From positions 1-45,816 of the forward strand of contig CAIMUZ010000022.1 in assembly GCA_903844775.1 (NCBI GenBank): DNA of 45,816 nt. The letters are read 5' to 3'. A program made the position numbers and the translations under genes. The notes beneath the pieces were generated by a model. That model was not told where the DNA came from and ran no database searches. It worked only from the letters and a program-made list of their open reading frames with translations. This document shows positions 43,094 through 45,816 of this stretch, one piece after another (within the stretch, counting starts at the first letter, position 1; the number at the start of each line of letters is the position of its first letter). Origin of the DNA: an uncultured Burkholderiales bacterium. Lineage in GTDB: Bacteria > Pseudomonadota > Gammaproteobacteria > Burkholderiales > Burkholderiaceae_C.

Positions 43094-43172
43094 AGAATTT
43101 GTGCGAGGAGTTCGGGTTTGTGCGTATCAAAACTGGCTTGACCCTGACTCAGGTTCCATGTGAAGATTGTGC

Positions 43173-43189
43173 AACTGGTCTGACCAATT
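43173..43189. promoter_or_regulatory. Predicted GntR/FCD-family operator
   Basis: AA-C-TGGTC-T-GACCA-A-TT reads as an imperfect palindrome with a perfect TGGTC/GACCA core (43176-43186). FadR-subfamily regulators (PdhR, LldR, UxuR) bind TGGT-nnn-ACCA sites, so this is a strong candidate for the neighbouring regulator. It lies 26 bases upstream of the regulator start and could act on both strands. Confidence 0.65.
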
Positions 43190-43214
43190 GTCCAATCCTC
43201 GTATTCCCTGAGCT

Positions 43215-43934
43215 TTGAAATCTTTAGAACCCCAAAGGCTGTACCGCCAAATTGCCAAGCAAATCCAAGGATTGATTTCCTCCGGTGAATTTGCGGTCGG
43301 TTCACGTTTGCCTGCCGAGCGCGACTTGGCGGTCCAGCTGGGCTTCAGCCGTCCATCTGTCAGAGAAGCGCTCATTGCCTTGGAAGTTGAAGGCGTGATT
43401 GAAGTTCGCACAGGGTCTGGCATCTACGTTAAAACACTCAGCAAGCGTCAAAGTACAGCCAAAGTTGCGCCAAGCATTACCCCTGCCGAATGGGGCCCCC
43501 TCGAGGTGATGAGCGCTCGCTCTTTGATTGAAACTGAGATGGCCGCCCTGGCCGCAGAACATGCGACTGACAAAGATATCAAAGCGATTGCGGTGGCACT
43601 CAAGGCAATGCAGAAAGATGCCAAGGCGGGACGTATCCCCAGGGACAGTGACATTGCTTTTCACATGGCCATTGCCAACGCCTGCGTCAACAGTGTGCTG
43701 CACGACACGTTAGAAGGTTATCTGCAAGCCAGAACCGGCCCCTTGTTTGAGCGCTTGGGTGATTACTTTGAATCACCTGCTTCATGGGTCGCTGCCATTG
43801 CAGAACACCAAGAGGTTTTGTCGGCCATTGAAGCGCACGATCCTCATGCTGCCCGCAAAAGCATGCAAAAGCATTTGAAACAAGCCCATAAACGATTCAG
43901 CGCTAGCTGGCGAAGCGCGCCCTCTCGTCATTAG
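43215..43934 (+). CDS. GntR-family regulator, FadR/FCD subfamily
   Basis: A 239-residue regulator with an N-terminal winged helix-turn-helix (about 5-75, including LPAERDLAVQLGFSRPSVREALIALEVEG) and a C-terminal all-helical FCD ligand domain (about 95-230, with the FHMAIANA and IAEHQEVLSAIEAHDPHAA metal-site segments). The start is a TTG at 43215; no ATG lies near the family's expected N-terminus. It is similar to UxuR/ExuR/LldR types that respond to sugar acids or organic acids. The divergent catabolic operon and the following TRAP genes are the probable targets. Confidence 0.9.
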   Translation: MKSLEPQRLYRQIAKQIQGLISSGEFAVGSRLPAERDLAVQLGFSRPSVREALIALEVEGVIEVRTGSGIYVKTLSKRQSTAKVAPSITPAEWGPLEVMSARSLIETEMAALAAEHATDKDIKAIAVALKAMQKDAKAGRIPRDSDIAFHMAIANACVNSVLHDTLEGYLQARTGPLFERLGDYFESPASWVAAIAEHQEVLSAIEAHDPHAARKSMQKHLKQAHKRFSASWRSAPSRH

Positions 43935-43979
43935 TTTTTCGCCAGCAAATTCCCTTTTCAAACCTCAATAGGAGACAAC

Positions 43980-44978
43980 ATGAAATCAAAACGCAACACC
44001 CTGAAAGTCTTGGCCCGTGCCAGCATGGTGGCCCTTGGCCTGATGGCCGCATTGGGCGCCACTGTGGCGCAAGCACAAACCAAACTCAAATGGGCGCACG
44101 TGTACGAAACTTCAGAGCCCTATCACACCGAATCGGTGTGGGCTGGCGAAGAAATCAAAAAACGCACCAACGGCAAATACGAAATTCAGGTGTTTCCAGC
44201 CTCAACATTGGGCAAAGAAACCGACATCAACCAAGGCTTAACCTTGGGCACTGTCGACATGATCATCAGCGGCCCTTCTTTTGCAGCGCGCGCTTATCCC
44301 CGCTTCGGCATTGCTTACTATCCGTTCATCTTCCGCGATGGCGACCACCTTATCGCCTACTCTAAGAGCCCCGTTTTTGCAGAAATGGTGAATGAGTTCC
44401 GTGCCAAAACAGGCATTCAAGTGACCGCCTACACCTACTACGGTGCACGTCATACCACTGCGCAAAAAGCTTTCACCAACTGTGCTGGCATGAAGGGCAT
44501 CAAAATTCGCGTTCCTGACGTTCCTGCTTACCGTGCGACACCCGAGTCTTGCGGCGCCAACCCCACCCCGATTGCTTTTGCCGAAGTTTATTTGGCCCTG
44601 CAAAACGGCACCGTGGAAGCTCAAGAGAATCCATTGACCACCATTGAAGCCAAGAAGTTCTATGAAGTTCAAAAGGCCATCATGCTCACGGGTCACATTG
44701 TGGATGGCTTGACCACGCAAGTTGCCCCCCACGTCTGGAACAAACTCACTGATGCAGAGAAGAAAATCTTCACAGACGTGACGCAAGAAGCCGCTGTTCG
44801 CGCTACGGCCAAGATCAAAGCCCGTGAAGTCGAGTTGGTCGACGAGTTCAAGAAAAAGGGTTTGCAGATTGTGCAAGTCGATCGCAAGTCTTTCCAAGAT
44901 GCTGTCTTGAAAAACAAGCCGCTTGAGTCCATGGGCTTCACCAAGTCTGACTTCGACAAAATTCAGGCCGCTAAGTAA
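43980..44978 (+). CDS. TRAP transporter substrate-binding protein, DctP family
   Basis: The periplasmic binding component of a TRAP transporter, 332 residues. A signal peptide (cleavage near residue 31, AQA-Q) precedes TKLKWAHVYETSEPYH and the family motifs; the conserved substrate carboxylate-binding arginine is Arg177 in GIKIRVPDVPAY. A GGAG ribosome site precedes the ATG. The family mainly binds organic acids and sugar acids. The ligand is unknown; the gene context (FCD regulator, SDR and FAH enzymes) suggests a sugar acid such as a uronate or aldonate. It is followed by two hairpins before dctQ. Confidence 0.93.
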   Translation: MKSKRNTLKVLARASMVALGLMAALGATVAQAQTKLKWAHVYETSEPYHTESVWAGEEIKKRTNGKYEIQVFPASTLGKETDINQGLTLGTVDMIISGPSFAARAYPRFGIAYYPFIFRDGDHLIAYSKSPVFAEMVNEFRAKTGIQVTAYTYYGARHTTAQKAFTNCAGMKGIKIRVPDVPAYRATPESCGANPTPIAFAEVYLALQNGTVEAQENPLTTIEAKKFYEVQKAIMLTGHIVDGLTTQVAPHVWNKLTDAEKKIFTDVTQEAAVRATAKIKAREVELVDEFKKKGLQIVQVDRKSFQDAVLKNKPLESMGFTKSDFDKIQAAK

Positions 44979-44991
44979 GTTGTTGGGTGCA

Positions 44992-45048
44992 TGCATCTGG
45001 TCTAGGGGCCAGGTGCATTCAAGCAGGTCGAACCTCAGGGCTCGACCT
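44992..45048 (+). other. Two hairpins between dctP and dctQ
   Basis: TGCATCTGG/CCAGGTGCA (44992-45000 with 45009-45017, one G-T pair) and AGGTCGA/TCGACCT (45025-45031 with 45042-45048) form two adjacent stems, with a T-run at 45056-45060 downstream of a six-base gap. They could lower readthrough into dctQ or protect the 3' end of the binding-protein mRNA, as often seen where the binding protein is needed in excess. Confidence 0.5.
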
Positions 45049-45071
45049 TTGAGTCTTTTTGAGGATTTTTC

Positions 45072-45647
45072 ATGAGCAACACCCCCGACCTTGACGCGAT
45101 GCCCAAAGTGATGGGCGACGATGGTCAGTTTCACGCTGTCGACGAAGAAGTCGATTTGTCTGGTACGCCCATTGAAGCTTGGGTCGCCTTGGGTTTCTTT
45201 TGGTTGCTGGGCGCAACGGTGTTCTATCAGTTTTTTACGCGCTACGTGCTGAACAACTCGGCCTCTTGGACCGAGGAAATTGCACGCTACCTCTTGATCG
45301 CCGTCGTCTTTACGGGCGCCACCATCGGCGTTGCCAAAAACAACCATATTCAAGTCGACTTTTTCTACAAATTCATGCCCACTTGGTTGTCTAACTTCAT
45401 GAGCCACTTGGTCGACATCATGCGCATTGCATTTTTTGGTGCAGCCACTTTTCTCACAGGGCAAATGATGGAAAAACTCGGCACCTACAAAATGACCATC
45501 ATCGATTTGCCCATGAACTTGGTTTACGGCGTGGTCATGGCCGGCTTTGCGGCCATGTGTTTGCGCGCCATGTGGGTGATGAAAATTCATTGGCAACGTG
45601 GCTATTCCGTGCTGCAGCGTCCCGAGTCAGAAATGACAGACCGTTGA
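45072..45647 (+). CDS. TRAP transporter small permease, DctQ family
   Basis: The small four-span membrane subunit of the TRAP transporter, 191 residues. An acidic N-terminal extension (about 1-32) is longer than in many DctQ proteins. Spans are near residues 36-56, 73-93, 113-133 and 151-172. Family motifs FFTRYVLNNSASWTEEIARYLLIAVVFTGATIGVAKNNHIQVDFF are clear; the SWTEE motif is highly typical. It lies between dctP and dctM in the usual P-Q-M order. Confidence 0.92.
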   Translation: MSNTPDLDAMPKVMGDDGQFHAVDEEVDLSGTPIEAWVALGFFWLLGATVFYQFFTRYVLNNSASWTEEIARYLLIAVVFTGATIGVAKNNHIQVDFFYKFMPTWLSNFMSHLVDIMRIAFFGAATFLTGQMMEKLGTYKMTIIDLPMNLVYGVVMAGFAAMCLRAMWVMKIHWQRGYSVLQRPESEMTDR

Positions 45648-45678
45648 TCGCTTCATTTCGACGCTTGAAAGAAAAGAC

Positions 45679-45816
45679 ATGTTAAAAGTTTTATTTTTGT
45701 TGCTCATGAGTGGCGGCATTCCGGTGGCCATTGCCATGGCGGGTGCCTCACTCATTTATCTGTTCTGGACACAAAGCTCGCCACCCTTCGTAGTCATTCA
45801 CCGCATGGTGTCTGGC
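45679..45816 (+). CDS. TRAP transporter large permease, DctM family (5' end only)
   Basis: The first 46 codons of a gene cut by the end of the window. MLKVLFLLLMSGGIPVAIAMAGASLIYLFW is the typical first span of the DctM subunit, followed by PPFVVIHRMVSG. The gene starts 31 bases after the dctQ stop, completing a dctPQM order. Nothing more can be said about integrity. Confidence 0.9.
   Translation, partial: MLKVLFLLLMSGGIPVAIAMAGASLIYLFWTQSSPPFVVIHRMVSG

Noticed and set aside
44238-45596. Open frame of 452 codons on the minus strand
   Set aside because: It is antisense to dctP and dctQ, which are clear family members on the plus strand. The translation is rich in His and Gly with no recognisable domain, as expected for a mirror of coding DNA with biased third positions.
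1-45816. Search for CRISPR arrays, tRNA or rRNA genes, insertion sequences and prophage genes
   Set aside because: By eye I found no regularly spaced repeats, no cloverleaf-forming segment with tRNA motifs, no transposase or integrase motifs and no phage structural genes. Small elements could still be missed without a covariance search.

Overview
The window looks like chromosomal DNA of a free-living betaproteobacterium of the order Burkholderiales, most likely family Comamonadaceae (a freshwater genus such as Limnohabitans or Rhodoferax would fit; this is inferred from gene content and protein style, not measured). It is mid-GC and gene-dense, with many ATGA-type overlaps. I see no insertion sequence, phage gene, CRISPR array, tRNA or rRNA.

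Layout. (1) 1-1197: the 3' end of groEL with its terminator, then a membrane-anchored cupredoxin. (2) 1238-6183: a central-carbon locus in which tal-pgi (minus) and zwf-rpiR/hexR-like regulator (plus) diverge from a 74-bp region that holds overlapping promoters and an inverted repeat. (3) 6321-12723: a peptide-type ABC importer. Its binding protein is on the plus strand and converges on a minus-strand operon of a DUF3047 lipoprotein, two permeases and two ATPases. (4) 12848-17066: a general porin with a possible leader peptide, coq7 (ubiquinone hydroxylase), an OsmC-like protein, and ilvA preceded by a promoter-hairpin-terminator unit that looks like a small RNA or attenuator. (5) 17082-28250: a type II secretion cluster, gspC (minus) diverging from gspGHIJKLMNDEF (plus), tightly coupled. 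(6) 28288-37259: a 5'-nucleotidase, then a long minus-strand run: EamA exporter, htpX, DUF3025, pyrC, a HypT-like LysR regulator, an Atm1-type ABC exporter, a hotdog thioesterase and an enoyl-CoA hydratase. (7) 37316-40349: DUF2147 protein, acyl-CoA dehydrogenase and a TetR regulator with a perfect operator palindrome; with the hydratase and thioesterase this resembles a fatty-acid or acyl-CoA degradation group. (8) 40511-45816: a sugar-acid catabolic locus (FAH-family hydrolase and two SDR dehydrogenases, minus) divergent from a GntR/FCD regulator and a TRAP transporter dctPQM (plus, dctM cut by the window end).

How parts work together. The hydrolase plus SDR pair match the last steps of the non-phosphorylating L-fucose/L-rhamnose type of pathway (2-keto-3-deoxy acid oxidised, then hydrolysed), and the TRAP transporter would import the sugar acid. 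The dehydratase expected between them is represented only by about 36 C-terminal codons that still overlap the SDR start by ATGA, so the gene appears to have been deleted here.

I did not find a clearly new multi-gene system. The observations most worth checking are the RNA element before ilvA, the dehydratase remnant, the tal/zwf control region, the compact zinc motif in GspE and the porin leader peptide.
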